Source: Paramicrobacterium chengjingii
GTDB taxonomy: Bacteria; Actinomycetota; Actinomycetes; Actinomycetales; Microbacteriaceae
Length of the DNA: 64,000 nucleotides
NCBI RefSeq assembly: GCF_011751765.2
Contig: NZ_CP061169.1
Coordinates: forward strand, 2,542,001 to 2,606,000
Direction: 5' to 3'
Of this stretch, positions 52,589-62,034 are shown piece by piece. Position 1 is the stretch's first letter, and each line of letters begins with the position of its first letter. The position numbers and the translations under genes are program-made. The notes beneath the pieces are model-generated. The model was not told the origin of the DNA and did no database searches. It was given only the letters and a program-made list of their open reading frames with translations.

Positions 52589-54301
52589 ATGCCGGCGCGT
52601 GCACTCACACTCGACGACGTCCGAATCCGCCACGCGGATCGAACCGCTCACGTCCCCGCTGGAGTGACCCTCAGCGTCGACACGGGAGAGGTCGTTCTGC
52701 TTCTGGGGCCGAGCGGATGCGGCAAGTCCACAGCGGCGCTCGCCATCAACGGTCTCGTGCCCCAGTCGATTCCCGCCACGCTCGAGGGAACCATCAGCGC
52801 CTGCGGAATCGACGTATCGACGACAACAACGGCTCGCCTCTCTGAGCACGTGGCAATGGTTTTTCAAGACCCAGACGCGCAGATTGTCTCCGAGTCGGTG
52901 CTCGATGAGGTGTGCTTCGCCCTTGAGAACATGCTGCTCCCCGTCACTGAGATTCTCAGCCGCGCCGAGGACGCCCTGCGCACCGTCGGATTGTGGGGGC
53001 GCAGGGAGGACTGCCCCGACATTCTGTCCGGAGGCGCGCGGCAGAGGTTGGCGATCGCGTGCGCATTGGCAATGCACACGTCGATTCTGGTTCTCGACGA
53101 GCCAACGGCCAACCTCGACCCGAGCGGAAGCGACGACGTCTACGCTGTTCTGCGGCGCGTAACCGCCGACGGAGATCGATCCGTCGTCCTCATCGAGCAC
53201 GATGTGGATGCCGCTCTGCCCATCGTCGACCGCGTCGTGATTCTCGATCGCGACGGTCGCACGGCGTTCACGGGCACTCCGCGGGAGGTGTTTGCCGGTC
53301 ATTCGCGCGAGATCGCCTCGCTTGGTGTCTGGCTGCCGACAGCGACGATGGTCGCTCACCGCCTCGAGACCGTCGGCGTCGCGCTCGACCCGGTTCCCCT
53401 CTCGATGCACGATCTCGGCACAGCTCTGGCGGACGTGCAGCTTCCCGCCCTCCGTCAGCCGCTCGCAGTGCCGCCACGTGGCGAGCAGCTCATCCGTGTG
53501 CGCGACCTCACCATCACCCGCGGCGACTCTGTTCTTCTCGATCGAGTGAGCCTCGACGTGCACGAGGGCGATTTTCTCGCCGTTATCGGCGCCAACGGGG
53601 CAGGGAAGACCACGCTTATTCAGGCGATGACGGGGGTCGCTCGGCCTCCCAAACGGCACGTCAGTCTCGCCGGAGTGGATGCCGCAACACGCGACGCCCG
53701 CGCGCTTGCCCAGCGTGTGGGCTTCGTCTTTCAGAACCCCGAGCATCAGTTCGTGGCCAACACTGTCGCAGACGAGCTTGCCTATGGCCTGCGCGTGCAC
53801 GGCGATTCATCGGGCAGGCGCCTCGAGCCTCACGAAATTGACGACAGCGTCGACACCATGCTTGCGCGACTCGGGCTTTCGGCGCACCGAGACATGCATC
53901 CGTTCCTGTTGTCCGGGGGGCAGAAGCGCCGGCTGTCCGTCGGAACGGCGCTCATCGTCGGAGCGCCCATTCTCGCGCTCGACGAGCCTACCTTCGGTCA
54001 AGATCGCGAGCGGGCAGACGAGCTGATGGCGATGTTCCAAAGCCTGCGCGCCGAGGGAACGACAATCATCGTCGTCTCGCACGACATGCAGCTCGTCGCC
54101 GAGTATGCGACACGAGTCGTCGTGCTCTCGCACGGTGCCGTGGCGGCAGACGGCTCCGCCGCCAGCATCCTCTCTGACGACACCCTTCTGCGACGCAACA
54201 GCCTGCGCCAGCCGCCGCTTGCCCGCGCCATGAGCAGCCTTGACTACCCAGAGTGGAACGGCGTCACCAGGTTTGCCGATCTGCCGGGAGCTCGTGCATG
54301 A
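52589..54301 (+). CDS. Duplicated ECF ATPase (YkoD-like)
   Basis: A 570-residue fusion of two ABC ATPase domains. Domain 1 has Walker A GPSGCGKST near residue 41, signature LSGGARQRLAIA near 148 and Walker B ILVLDEPTANLDPSG. Domain 2 has Walker A GANGAGKTT near residue 335, FVFQNPEHQFVANTVADELAYG, signature LSGGQKRRLSVG near 443 and Walker B ILALDEPTFGQD. Both look complete. It powers the transporter formed with the flanking S and T components, starting 7 bp after the S component and overlapping the T component by 4 bp. Confidence 0.95.
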   Translation: MPARALTLDDVRIRHADRTAHVPAGVTLSVDTGEVVLLLGPSGCGKSTAALAINGLVPQSIPATLEGTISACGIDVSTTTTARLSEHVAMVFQDPDAQIVSESVLDEVCFALENMLLPVTEILSRAEDALRTVGLWGRREDCPDILSGGARQRLAIACALAMHTSILVLDEPTANLDPSGSDDVYAVLRRVTADGDRSVVLIEHDVDAALPIVDRVVILDRDGRTAFTGTPREVFAGHSREIASLGVWLPTATMVAHRLETVGVALDPVPLSMHDLGTALADVQLPALRQPLAVPPRGEQLIRVRDLTITRGDSVLLDRVSLDVHEGDFLAVIGANGAGKTTLIQAMTGVARPPKRHVSLAGVDAATRDARALAQRVGFVFQNPEHQFVANTVADELAYGLRVHGDSSGRRLEPHEIDDSVDTMLARLGLSAHRDMHPFLLSGGQKRRLSVGTALIVGAPILALDEPTFGQDRERADELMAMFQSLRAEGTTIIVVSHDMQLVAEYATRVVVLSHGAVAADGSAASILSDDTLLRRNSLRQPPLARAMSSLDYPEWNGVTRFADLPGARA

Positions 54302-55080
54302 CCGAGACGAGCACACGACCCACCCGTCTTCTGCACGCACTCAATCCGCTGGCAACGATTGCCGGCCCGCTTCCCGCAATTCTCCTTCTGATCTTCACTC
54401 GCGACATCGCAACGCCCGTGTCGTTCATCGCCCTCGCGTATCTTCTTCTGCTGACAGGTTCTCGGTTGAATGCCCGGCGATTGCTCGTGCTGTTCATCGC
54501 TCTTCCGGCAGCCGCGGTCATTCTCGGCCTGGGGTTCAGCCTGTGGACCGATGCGAGCACCCTCGACCACGACACCGCCCTACTGAGCATCGGCAACTAC
54601 CGTTTGTACCTCAGTGCAGTCGAGGTCGGAAGCGCAACGGCGCTTCGCCTGATCAGCATCGTCGCCCTTGCCTTGCTCACCGGTTTCGCCTCACGTGGCC
54701 CCGATCTGGTTCGTTCCGTCGTCGCTCACCTGCGCGTGCCGTATCGAGTGGGGTACGCGGCACTCGCGTCGTACCGCTTCGTCCCGCGGTTTCGCTACGA
54801 ACTCGATGTGATTCGCAAGGCGCATCGCGTGCGCGGCACAATGGGCGGCCGCGGCCCGATCGCCGCGGTTCGACGCACAATCGGCTACATTGTGCCGCTT
54901 CTCGCCAGCGCGATCAGGCATGCGGAGCGCGTCTCGCTCTCGATGGATGCTCGCGCATTCGGTGCGCACCCTTCCCGTACCGAGCGCCACGAGGTGCCGT
55001 TCCGCACACGCGACACCATGTTCATCGTGGGGTTCTGGACTCTTTCAGCCGTCATCATCACAAGTATTCGAATCGCCTGA
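54298..55080 (+). CDS. ECF transporter T component (YkoC-like)
   Basis: A 260-residue EcfT-family membrane protein. Hydrophobic segments at about residues 20-60, 64-85, 105-130 and 236-256 surround a cytoplasmic coupling region with the two EcfT signatures, IRKAHRVRG near residue 176 and SMDARAFGAHP near residue 216. ATG at 54298 overlaps the ATPase stop (ATGA). It completes an S-ATPase-T operon. Confidence 0.93.
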   Translation: MTETSTRPTRLLHALNPLATIAGPLPAILLLIFTRDIATPVSFIALAYLLLLTGSRLNARRLLVLFIALPAAAVILGLGFSLWTDASTLDHDTALLSIGNYRLYLSAVEVGSATALRLISIVALALLTGFASRGPDLVRSVVAHLRVPYRVGYAALASYRFVPRFRYELDVIRKAHRVRGTMGGRGPIAAVRRTIGYIVPLLASAIRHAERVSLSMDARAFGAHPSRTERHEVPFRTRDTMFIVGFWTLSAVIITSIRIA

Positions 55081-55123
55081 ATCATCGATTCACAATTATG
55101 CGTATGTGTGTTCTACTTAACGA

Positions 55124-56143
55124 ATGCGATGGGATGCTCAGAAACTGACGGCGGGCGACCGGAATGCGCTGCCTGGGCTCGACCAGCCCGCTGGTCTTGT
55201 GCGCTCGGTGCAGGCTCCCGAGTTTGCGGGAATGACGTTTCACGAAGTGCTCGCCAAGTCGGCGCTCAACCATGTTCATGCCAGCTCAGACATGCCGTTC
55301 ACGTGGACGGTCAATCCGTATCGCGGGTGCTCACACGCGTGCACCTACTGCTTCGCCAGGCCAACGCACGCCTACCTCGAGCTGAACGCCGGGGATGACT
55401 TCGACAGGCAGGTGGTCGTGAAGACGAATGTCGCCGATGTTCTGACGCGTGAGCTTTCACGGCCCTCGTGGAAGCGAGAGCTCGTAGCGCTCGGCACGAA
55501 CACCGACCCCTACCAGCGGGCGGAAGGCCGTTATCGCCTCATGCCCGGAATCATCGAGGCGGTCGCTGGTTCACGCACGCCATTCTCGGTGCTCACGAAG
55601 GGAACTCTGCTTCGGCGCGATATTCCGAAGCTTGCCGACGCAGCGGCGCACGTCAACGTCGATGTTGCCATGTCCATCGCTGTCTACGATGACGATCTGC
55701 AGTCATCCGCCGAACCCGGCACTCCGACGGCAACGGCACGCCTGGCCACGGTGTCGGCCGCCCGCGAGGCGGGGCTCGAGTGCGGTGTATTCCTCATGCC
55801 GATCCTCCCCTACCTCACAGACACAACGGAGCAGCTCGACAATGCACTCCGTCGGGTGAAGGCTGCCGGTGCGAGCTATGCGCTGTTTTCTTCGTTGTAC
55901 CTTAAACCCGGCGTGAAGCCATGGTTCATGATGTGGCTGCAGCGAGCGCACCCGGAGCTTCTGGCCGCCTACAACAGGCTGTATGCACACGGAGCGCATG
56001 TTCCTGCCGAGTACCGCGCCGACCTGACTGAGCGCATGCGTCCGCTCGTTCGCGCGCACGGTCTCGAGCGTCGCCGCTCTGTGCGCTTCGAATCGACGCA
56101 GCTCGCCTCCCCTGTGTCGGGGACGGCGCCACCACTGTTCTAG
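55124..56143 (+). CDS. Rv2578c family radical SAM protein
   Basis: A 339-residue radical SAM enzyme. The cluster-binding CxxxCxxC is seen in RGCSHACTYCFARPTH near residue 69, and GTNTDPYQRAEGRYRLMPGII and TKGTLLRRD follow. The family resembles SplB/COG1533 repair-type enzymes, but no substrate is known for actinobacterial members such as Rv2578c. The stop codon overlaps that of the convergent AraC gene through a shared CTAG. Confidence 0.93.
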   Translation: MRWDAQKLTAGDRNALPGLDQPAGLVRSVQAPEFAGMTFHEVLAKSALNHVHASSDMPFTWTVNPYRGCSHACTYCFARPTHAYLELNAGDDFDRQVVVKTNVADVLTRELSRPSWKRELVALGTNTDPYQRAEGRYRLMPGIIEAVAGSRTPFSVLTKGTLLRRDIPKLADAAAHVNVDVAMSIAVYDDDLQSSAEPGTPTATARLATVSAAREAGLECGVFLMPILPYLTDTTEQLDNALRRVKAAGASYALFSSLYLKPGVKPWFMMWLQRAHPELLAAYNRLYAHGAHVPAEYRADLTERMRPLVRAHGLERRRSVRFESTQLASPVSGTAPPLF

Positions 56144-56955
56144 TGAGAGCCGGCCGTACGCGCTCGCTCACCGGCTCGACGCGTCTGGTCGGGAGTCTCG
56201 TGCAGAATGCTCGCGTAGCGGTGCGACAGGTGCGCGTAGTCGACATAGCCGAGCTCAGCGGCGAGCGCGGACAGATCAACATCACGCTCCGAATACAGCC
56301 GAGTCGCCGCATTCTGCATGCGCCGGCATTCGATGAGCCACTTGGGTGACACGCCAAGTCGCGAACGCACGAGGCGTTCGAGCGTACGAACCGACACGTC
56401 AACGGATGCAGCAAGCTCATCCACCCGCATCAGAGCCTCGTCATTCTCAGCGATGGAGCACGCACGGTTCAGCAGCAGCCCCCTCGCATCAATTTCATCC
56501 GCTGCCGGTGCGAGCCACGAGCGGAGCGTGCCGATGAGCCGCACACGATCGCTTTCGGCAAGCTGGGCGCGTACGGCGGCGAAGGGGGCGCCGTCGACGG
56601 GCTCACCCTCGGGTGCCATGCGCACAAGGTCGCGCGGTGCCGTGCGCGACAGCAGCACACCGGCGGCGGGTCGAAACAGGACGCCGACGGCCCACGCCGC
56701 ACCGCGAAGCACTCGCGTATCGACGCGCGAGTCTGGGCCGTAGAGAGCGACGCCGCTGGGCTCAAAAACAATGTTCACTGCGGGGTAGCTGAGCACCCGC
56801 TGCGGCACGACCGCGCCGTCTGGCAGCGACCAGGTCACGAGCCACACGTGGCGCACGAGTCGACTCAGCCCGGTGCCCAATTCGAACCTGTCGAAGCGCA
56901 CTCCAGCAGCGCCGGGGTTGAGGTGACCGCGAGAGCGCGGCGCAGCATCCGCCAT
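56140..56955 (-). CDS. AraC family transcriptional regulator
   Basis: A 271-residue regulator. The N-terminal half is a cupin-like sensing domain of the DUF6597 type (LSRLVRHVWLVTWSLPDG, then VLSYPAVNIVFEPSG). The C-terminal 100 residues hold two HTH motifs, RVDELAASVDVSVRTLERLVRSRLGVSPKWLIECRR and DLSALAAELGYVDYAHLSHRYASILHETP. It is divergent from the VOC gene, with 49 bp between starts, so it probably controls that gene and itself. Confidence 0.92.
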   Translation of the reverse strand: MADAAPRSRGHLNPGAAGVRFDRFELGTGLSRLVRHVWLVTWSLPDGAVVPQRVLSYPAVNIVFEPSGVALYGPDSRVDTRVLRGAAWAVGVLFRPAAGVLLSRTAPRDLVRMAPEGEPVDGAPFAAVRAQLAESDRVRLIGTLRSWLAPAADEIDARGLLLNRACSIAENDEALMRVDELAASVDVSVRTLERLVRSRLGVSPKWLIECRRMQNAATRLYSERDVDLSALAAELGYVDYAHLSHRYASILHETPDQTRRAGERARTAGSH

Positions 56956-57004
56956 GTCGCAAAAATACAAGACACCACAGACACCGGCTACCTAATCTGA
57001 GCTC

Positions 57005-57508
57005 ATGAGCACAGACACACAGACACACGCGGCGAACGGAACACACACGACAAACGGCATTCCGCACGGAAGCACATCGCTGACCCCGCACATCGTCGTG
57101 TCACCGGCAGAGCAGGCATTGGAGTTCTACGCGACAGTATTCGGCGCACATATTGTCGATGTCACGCGGTTCGGCGACATTGTCGCGCACGCTGTCGTCG
57201 ATTTCGGCAACGGCATGCTGACTCTCAGCGACCCGATGGAGGCGAACGCGCTCATCCCCGTTGACCCGGCTCTCGGGCACGACTACTCTCTAGCGCTCTA
57301 CTGCCCGAACGTCGATGCGGTGACCTCCGCAGCGCGGGCTCACGGAGCCATGGTCCGCGAAGAGCCGGCGTCATTCGTCTCTGGCGATCGCTTCAGCTCG
57401 ATTCTCGATCCGTTCGGCATTCGGTGGTCGGTGATGACTCGCGTCGAAGATCTTTCGCCCGCGGAGTCGGCCGAACGCGTCGCCGAGTGGGCTCGGTCGC
57501 AGGGATAG
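57005..57508 (+). CDS. VOC family (PhnB-like glyoxalase) protein
   Basis: A 167-residue protein of the vicinal-oxygen-chelate fold, PhnB/YdeM type. LTPHIVVSPAEQALEFYATVFGA near residue 25 and the paired DPFGIRWSVMTRVEDLS near the end are typical. The usual metal-binding residues are not clearly complete. Thr/His-rich N-terminal 24 residues are not family sequence. AraC-VOC divergent pairs are common in actinobacteria and usually respond to small molecules. Substrate unknown. Confidence 0.9.
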   Translation: MSTDTQTHAANGTHTTNGIPHGSTSLTPHIVVSPAEQALEFYATVFGAHIVDVTRFGDIVAHAVVDFGNGMLTLSDPMEANALIPVDPALGHDYSLALYCPNVDAVTSAARAHGAMVREEPASFVSGDRFSSILDPFGIRWSVMTRVEDLSPAESAERVAEWARSQG

Positions 57509-57546
57509 ACTTCCCGGCATCGTGGACGCGGGTTTCCTGCCGCGCC

Positions 57547-58623
57547 TCAGAACCATTTCGCGAGCGGACCGAGCATGCGCAGCGCAACGGCCTGCACGAC
57601 GTCTGGCCAGCGATTTGTCACGGGGGAGGCGATCGCCCAGAGCACGGCGATCACCGCGACGCCGATGGCGAAGAGCGCGAGCCCGGCGGGGCCTGTGCCC
57701 TCGTGACCGAGAGTGATGTGGTTGAGATTCTCGGCGGCGCCGGTCGTGAGAACCAGCGCAACATGCACGATCGTGAACACGATGAACCAACCGAGCGCGA
57801 TCGCGTGCACACTCCGCGCAGCCTCCGCGCCGAACAGGTTCGACCGCGCGGCGCCGACGGCCTTGCTGATGCGCGGCGACTGCAGCATCCCTGTGATCAC
57901 GGCGAGGGGCGCGGCAACGAATACAGTGACGAAGTACGTCAGCAGCTGAATGCCGTTGTAGGCGACCCAGGAGCGCTGGTCGGGAAAATCGAGCGATGCA
58001 TATTGAAGCACGGCGCTCAGCGCGTTCGGGAAGACATCGAGGCTGGTAGGGACAACACGGACCCACTGGCCCGTTGTGAACAGCACGATATAGAAGACGA
58101 TGCCGTTCAGCAGCCAGAGCATGGTGACGGTGAGATGCCACCAGCGGGCGGATGCCGTCGTACGACGCACGCCAGGAAGACCCAGCTGCGTCGGCAGGCC
58201 GACGGCATCGTGCCGTGGTGACACCCTCATGCCCGGCTCAACCTGCTCGTTGAGCCGCAGCCACTCATCACCCGGACGCTGCCCCAGCTTCCAGAATAGC
58301 CGCGGCCTCCCAGCGAGAATCTGCAGCCCTGAGCGCATAATCGGCAGCAGGAAGACGATGTTGAGAAAGTGCTGCCACCGCAGCCACCAGGGGAACCCCT
58401 GTGGATCGGCGCGCTCCACGGTTCCCGGGTGCCGCGCAATGAAGTCCTCGACGCCGGGAAGCTGCCGCAGGGCGACTCCGATGCCGACAATGGCGAGCAG
58501 CAGGACGACGGCGGCGGGGAGCGTCCAGATGAGGTTGAGCCACCGTCGGCCGACGCGCAGGCGCGGAAAATGCGCGCGCTTCTCATCGGCTCCGGGCGTT
58601 CCGGCGGTCTCACGGGTCGTCAC
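57547..58623 (-). CDS. Cytochrome b/b6-domain membrane protein, orphan
   Basis: A 358-residue membrane protein with six hydrophobic segments, of the thiosulfate-reductase cytochrome b / formate dehydrogenase gamma type. Candidate haem-ligating histidines lie in WQHFLNIVFLL, WWHLTVTMLWLLNG and HAIALGWFIVFTIVHVALVL. GTG at 58623 has GGAGG just upstream; an upstream extension to 58815 has no family sequence. Such cytochromes normally accompany a molybdopterin oxidoreductase, but none is adjacent here. Confidence 0.88.
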   Translation of the reverse strand: MTTRETAGTPGADEKRAHFPRLRVGRRWLNLIWTLPAAVVLLLAIVGIGVALRQLPGVEDFIARHPGTVERADPQGFPWWLRWQHFLNIVFLLPIMRSGLQILAGRPRLFWKLGQRPGDEWLRLNEQVEPGMRVSPRHDAVGLPTQLGLPGVRRTTASARWWHLTVTMLWLLNGIVFYIVLFTTGQWVRVVPTSLDVFPNALSAVLQYASLDFPDQRSWVAYNGIQLLTYFVTVFVAAPLAVITGMLQSPRISKAVGAARSNLFGAEAARSVHAIALGWFIVFTIVHVALVLTTGAAENLNHITLGHEGTGPAGLALFAIGVAVIAVLWAIASPVTNRWPDVVQAVALRMLGPLAKWF

Positions 58624-58720
58624 AGTGCCTCCACTGTATCGGCAGGGCGTGGCAACACTTGAACCGTGAGCGGATCGACCGTGACCCTTGTCACCCGTGT
58701 TGCTCGTGGAGAATGGGTTC

Positions 58721-59482
58721 ATGGCACAGGAGGCTCTCGCGCATGCGGTAGTGATGATCGTCGGCGCGGGAAAGATGGGAACGGCACTTGCCGCAGCGCT
58801 GCGGCACGCCGGCATCGATGTGCGCGATCCGCTGAGCCATGCTCAGATGGATGCCATCGACGACGGCACTCCTTTCGCGAATGCCGACATCGTACTGCTC
58901 GCCGTGCCAGATGCTGTCATCGCCGACGTCGCCGCGCACGTACCGCGAGGTGGTCTTGTCGGGCATCTCTCTGGAGCGACAACGCTTGCTACGCTGGCCC
59001 CGCACGAGGCGTTCAGCGTGCACCCGCTGCTCACCGTGACCGGAGCGAACGACAGCTTTGCCGGGGCACGAGCCTCGATGGCCGGAACGACGGAACGGGC
59101 ACGACGCGTGGCCCGGGAACTCGCGACCACGCTGGGCATGACTCCGATCACCGTGGATGACGCCGACCGCGCCGCCTATCACGCGGCAGCGTCGATCGCC
59201 TCGAACTTCATTGTGACGGTCGAGGGGTTCGCTGAAGAGCTTGCCGCGACCGTCGGGCTGGATCGCCGTGCACTCGCCCCGCTCGTTCGCGCCGCTGTCG
59301 AGAATTGGGTGGAGCACGGTGCCGAAGACGCGCTCACCGGGCCGATCGCGCGCGGAGACCACACGACGGTCGAGCGGCAACGAGCCGCCATCGCGGATGC
59401 CCTCCCGCACCGGCTCGCCCTCTTCGACGCGCTCGCCGAGGCGACGCGCGAACTCGCGGCGAAGTCCGGCCGCACGACCTGA
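58721..59482 (+). CDS. Rossmann-fold DUF2520 protein, copy 2
   Basis: A 253-residue paralogue of the protein at 4.8-5.4 kb. VVMIVGAGKMGTALAAALRHAG (residues 10-31) is the dinucleotide site; FSVHPLLTVTGANDSFAGA and DDADRAAYHAAASIASNFIVT form the DUF2520 domain, which resembles the ketopantoate-reductase/ProC C-terminal domain. It lies next to coaBC and the panDBC operon, and no panE is in the window, so a ketopantoate-reductase role is a reasonable hypothesis. ATG at 58721 has GGAG about 10 bases upstream; a start 11 codons earlier is less likely. Confidence 0.87.
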   Translation: MAQEALAHAVVMIVGAGKMGTALAAALRHAGIDVRDPLSHAQMDAIDDGTPFANADIVLLAVPDAVIADVAAHVPRGGLVGHLSGATTLATLAPHEAFSVHPLLTVTGANDSFAGARASMAGTTERARRVARELATTLGMTPITVDDADRAAYHAAASIASNFIVTVEGFAEELAATVGLDRRALAPLVRAAVENWVEHGAEDALTGPIARGDHTTVERQRAAIADALPHRLALFDALAEATRELAAKSGRTT

Positions 59483-59522
59483 GCGTGTGAGCTCCGCACC
59501 GCTGACCGCACCGATGGCTGTG

Positions 59523-60713
59523 TCAGGGGCGTTCCGTCAGTGCCGCGTCGAGAATCGCGTCGGCGACAACCCGCTTTGAACCGTCGACCGTGGTGACGAT
59601 CCGGCTGCCGGAGCCCACGATGAGCACCTCGTTGTCTGAGGTGCCGAAGCCGCGACCGTCATCAACGCGGTTCACAGCAATGAGATCGGCGTTCTTGCGC
59701 TCGAGTTTTCCCGCGCCGAGAGCGGCAAGTGCGTCGGCATCCGCCTCGGTTTCGGCGGCGAAGCCCACAAGCACGGGTCTCGGATGCTGCAGCGCACCGA
59801 GATCCGCGAGAATATCGGGGTTGGCCGTGAGCTCGATCGAGACGTCGTCGCCGACGGCATCCTTCTTCATTTTCGTGTGGGCAACGTTCACGGGCCGATA
59901 GTCAGACACCGCAGCCGCCATCACGACGATGTCGGCATCTGCCGCGCGCGACAACACCGCATCACGCAGCTCGGCCACCGTCGATACCGGCACGAGTTCG
60001 ATGCCGACCGGCGGCGGCACCTCGAGGTTCGCGCCGATCAGGGCGACGTCCGCACCACGGTCGCGGGCCGCCTCGGCGAGCGCCACGCCCTGCCTGCCGC
60101 TCGAACGGTTTCCGATGAAGCGAACGGGATCGATGGGCTCACGCGTTCCACCCGCCGTCACGACGACGGTCGTGCCGGCGAGATCGCGGGCACCGCTCAC
60201 TGATGCCACCGCGGCGACGATGGCCTCGGGGTCGGCAAGTCGCCCGACGCCGACGTCGCTTCCCGTGAGCTGACCTGATTCCGGCCAGACGACGTGCGCG
60301 CCACGGTCAACGAGGGTGGCAATGTTGTGCTGCGTTGCGGCGCTCTGCCACATCTCCGTGTGCATCGCCGGGGCAATGACGAGCGGTGCCGTCGACGCGA
60401 GCACGCTATTGGTCAGCAGGTTGTCGCTCAACCCGTTTGCGAGCTTGGCAATGGTGTTTGCTGTGGCCGGCGCGATGAGAATCACGTCGGCACTCTGGCC
60501 AAGTGCAACATGCTTGACCTCGGCGACGCCGTCGAACAGATCCGTCGCGATCGGGTTGCGGCTGATCGCCTCGAGCGTCGGGGCGCCAATGAATCTCAGT
60601 GCCTCATCCGTTGGAATCACCTGCACGTCGTGCCCCTGCAGCACAAGTGTGCGGATGATTCCGACCACCTTGTAAGCGGCGATGCCGCCGCATACTCCCA
60701 CGACGATTCTCAT
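59523..60713 (-). CDS. coaBC: Bifunctional phosphopantothenoylcysteine decarboxylase/synthetase
   Basis: A 396-residue enzyme for two steps of coenzyme A synthesis. The N-terminal CoaC flavoprotein part starts [19 protein letters not shown] and contains [23 protein letters not shown] and PAMHTEMW. The C-terminal CoaB part shows [27 protein letters not shown] and, near the end, VGFAAETE and KNADLIAVN. The chosen ATG lies 60 bp from panD on the other strand; the frame continues upstream but not as family sequence. Divergent pairing with panDBC places pantothenate and CoA synthesis together. Confidence 0.96.
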   Translation of the reverse strand: MRIVVGVCGGIAAYKVVGIIRTLVLQGHDVQVIPTDEALRFIGAPTLEAISRNPIATDLFDGVAEVKHVALGQSADVILIAPATANTIAKLANGLSDNLLTNSVLASTAPLVIAPAMHTEMWQSAATQHNIATLVDRGAHVVWPESGQLTGSDVGVGRLADPEAIVAAVASVSGARDLAGTTVVVTAGGTREPIDPVRFIGNRSSGRQGVALAEAARDRGADVALIGANLEVPPPVGIELVPVSTVAELRDAVLSRAADADIVVMAAAVSDYRPVNVAHTKMKKDAVGDDVSIELTANPDILADLGALQHPRPVLVGFAAETEADADALAALGAGKLERKNADLIAVNRVDDGRGFGTSDNEVLIVGSGSRIVTTVDGSKRVVADAILDAALTERP

Positions 60714-60776
60714 GTGGTTCATCCTACGCACGTCACTCTCGGCAGCATCCCGGTTTGCATCGGTACCATGGCAATC

Positions 60777-61190
60777 ATGCTTCGAACTATGCTCACCTCG
60801 AAGATCCATCGCGCCACCGTCACCGCGGCCGACCTCGACTATGTGGGGTCGATCACGATCGACAGCGAGCTCATGGATGCTTCGGGTCTCGTCGACGGCG
60901 AAAAGGTCGCCGTTCTCGACATCACCAATGGTGCTCGCCTCGAGACCTACGTCATCACAGGGCGCCCCGGCGGAGGCGACATCGAAATCAACGGGGCCGC
61001 AGCGCACCTGGTGCACCCGGGCGATCTCGTGATCATCGTGGCCTACGGCCTCGTCAACGAAACCGAGCTGCAGAGCCACCGACCGAAGATCGTGCACGTC
61101 GACGAGCTCAACCGCATTACGGGGCTCGGCTCCGACCCCTCAGAACCCGCTCCCGGCACCGTGCGCTCGGAGGCGAGCATCGGTGCCTGA
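60777..61190 (+). CDS. panD: Aspartate 1-decarboxylase
   Basis: A 137-residue pyruvoyl enzyme making beta-alanine from aspartate. [20 protein letters not shown] leads to the self-cleavage site in DYVGSITID. Starting at ATG 60777 puts that Gly-Ser at residues 24-25, exactly as in E. coli PanD; ATG 60768 would shift it by three. C-terminal [32 protein letters not shown] is typical. No clear ribosome-binding site is visible. It overlaps panB by 8 bp. Confidence 0.96.
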   Translation: MLRTMLTSKIHRATVTAADLDYVGSITIDSELMDASGLVDGEKVAVLDITNGARLETYVITGRPGGGDIEINGAAAHLVHPGDLVIIVAYGLVNETELQSHRPKIVHVDELNRITGLGSDPSEPAPGTVRSEASIGA

Positions 61191-62034
61191 TTCCACGCCA
61201 GACAGCAAGGCACCGGATGCTGCCGCCACACGTCCCGCGCGCCGTGTTCGCACCCTCGACCTGCAGAAGGCAAAGCGTGACGGACGCCGCTGGGCAATGC
61301 TCACGAGCTACGACCAGTACACGGCGGCGCTCTTTGAACGGTCCGGTGTCGAGGCGCTGCTCGTTGGAGACTCCGCGGCCAACAACGTCTACGGACACGC
61401 GACGACCCTGCCGGTCACCGTCGATGAACTGATTCCGCTCGCCCGCGCGGTGTCGTCCGCGACGTCGCGCGCTCTCGTCATCGCCGACCTGCCGTTCGGC
61501 AGTTATGAGGTGTCTGCCGAGCAGGCAGCGACAACGGCGATCCGCTTCATGAAAGAGGCCGGGGTTCACGCTGTCAAACTCGAAGGCGGAGTACGTATGG
61601 CAGACCGTGTGCGCGCCGTCGTCGACGCGGGAATTCCCGTGATGGCGCACATCGGCTTCACCCCGCAGAGCGAGCACGCTCTCGGCGGATACAAAGTGCA
61701 GGGCAGAGGGGATGCCGCGCAGCAGCTGCTCGCCGACGCCCGTGCGGTGACGGAAGCCGGCGCGTTCGCCGTCGTGCTCGAGATGGTCCCCGCAGAGCTT
61801 GCCGCCGAGGTCACTCGCGAGCTGCAGATACCCACCGTCGGCATCGGCGCTGGCGCCGGGTGCGACGCGCAGGTTCTTGTGTGGCAGGACATGGCGGGAC
61901 TGCGCACTGGGCCTGTGCCGCGGTTCGTCAAGCGCTACGCAAATCTCGACGAGGTTCTGAGCGGCGCCGTGCGTGCCTACGTCGACGACGTGGCATCCGG
62001 TGCCTTTCCCGAATCGGAGCGCGACTTCTCGTGA
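61183..62034 (+). CDS. panB: Ketopantoate hydroxymethyltransferase
   Basis: A 283-residue TIM-barrel enzyme adding a hydroxymethyl group from methylene-tetrahydrofolate to 2-oxoisovalerate. Mg-binding Asp lies in [24 protein letters not shown], then [17 protein letters not shown], and [36 protein letters not shown] [19 protein letters not shown] is the signature near residue 222. GTG at 61183 overlaps panD; the stop overlaps the panC start (GTGA). Confidence 0.96.
   Translation: MPDSTPDSKAPDAAATRPARRVRTLDLQKAKRDGRRWAMLTSYDQYTAALFERSGVEALLVGDSAANNVYGHATTLPVTVDELIPLARAVSSATSRALVIADLPFGSYEVSAEQAATTAIRFMKEAGVHAVKLEGGVRMADRVRAVVDAGIPVMAHIGFTPQSEHALGGYKVQGRGDAAQQLLADARAVTEAGAFAVVLEMVPAELAAEVTRELQIPTVGIGAGAGCDAQVLVWQDMAGLRTGPVPRFVKRYANLDEVLSGAVRAYVDDVASGAFPESERDFS

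Noticed and set aside
52478..53800. 440-codon leftward frame opposite the ECF ATPase
   Set aside because: Both ABC domains on the + strand are intact; the leftward frame has no domain and no ribosome-binding site.
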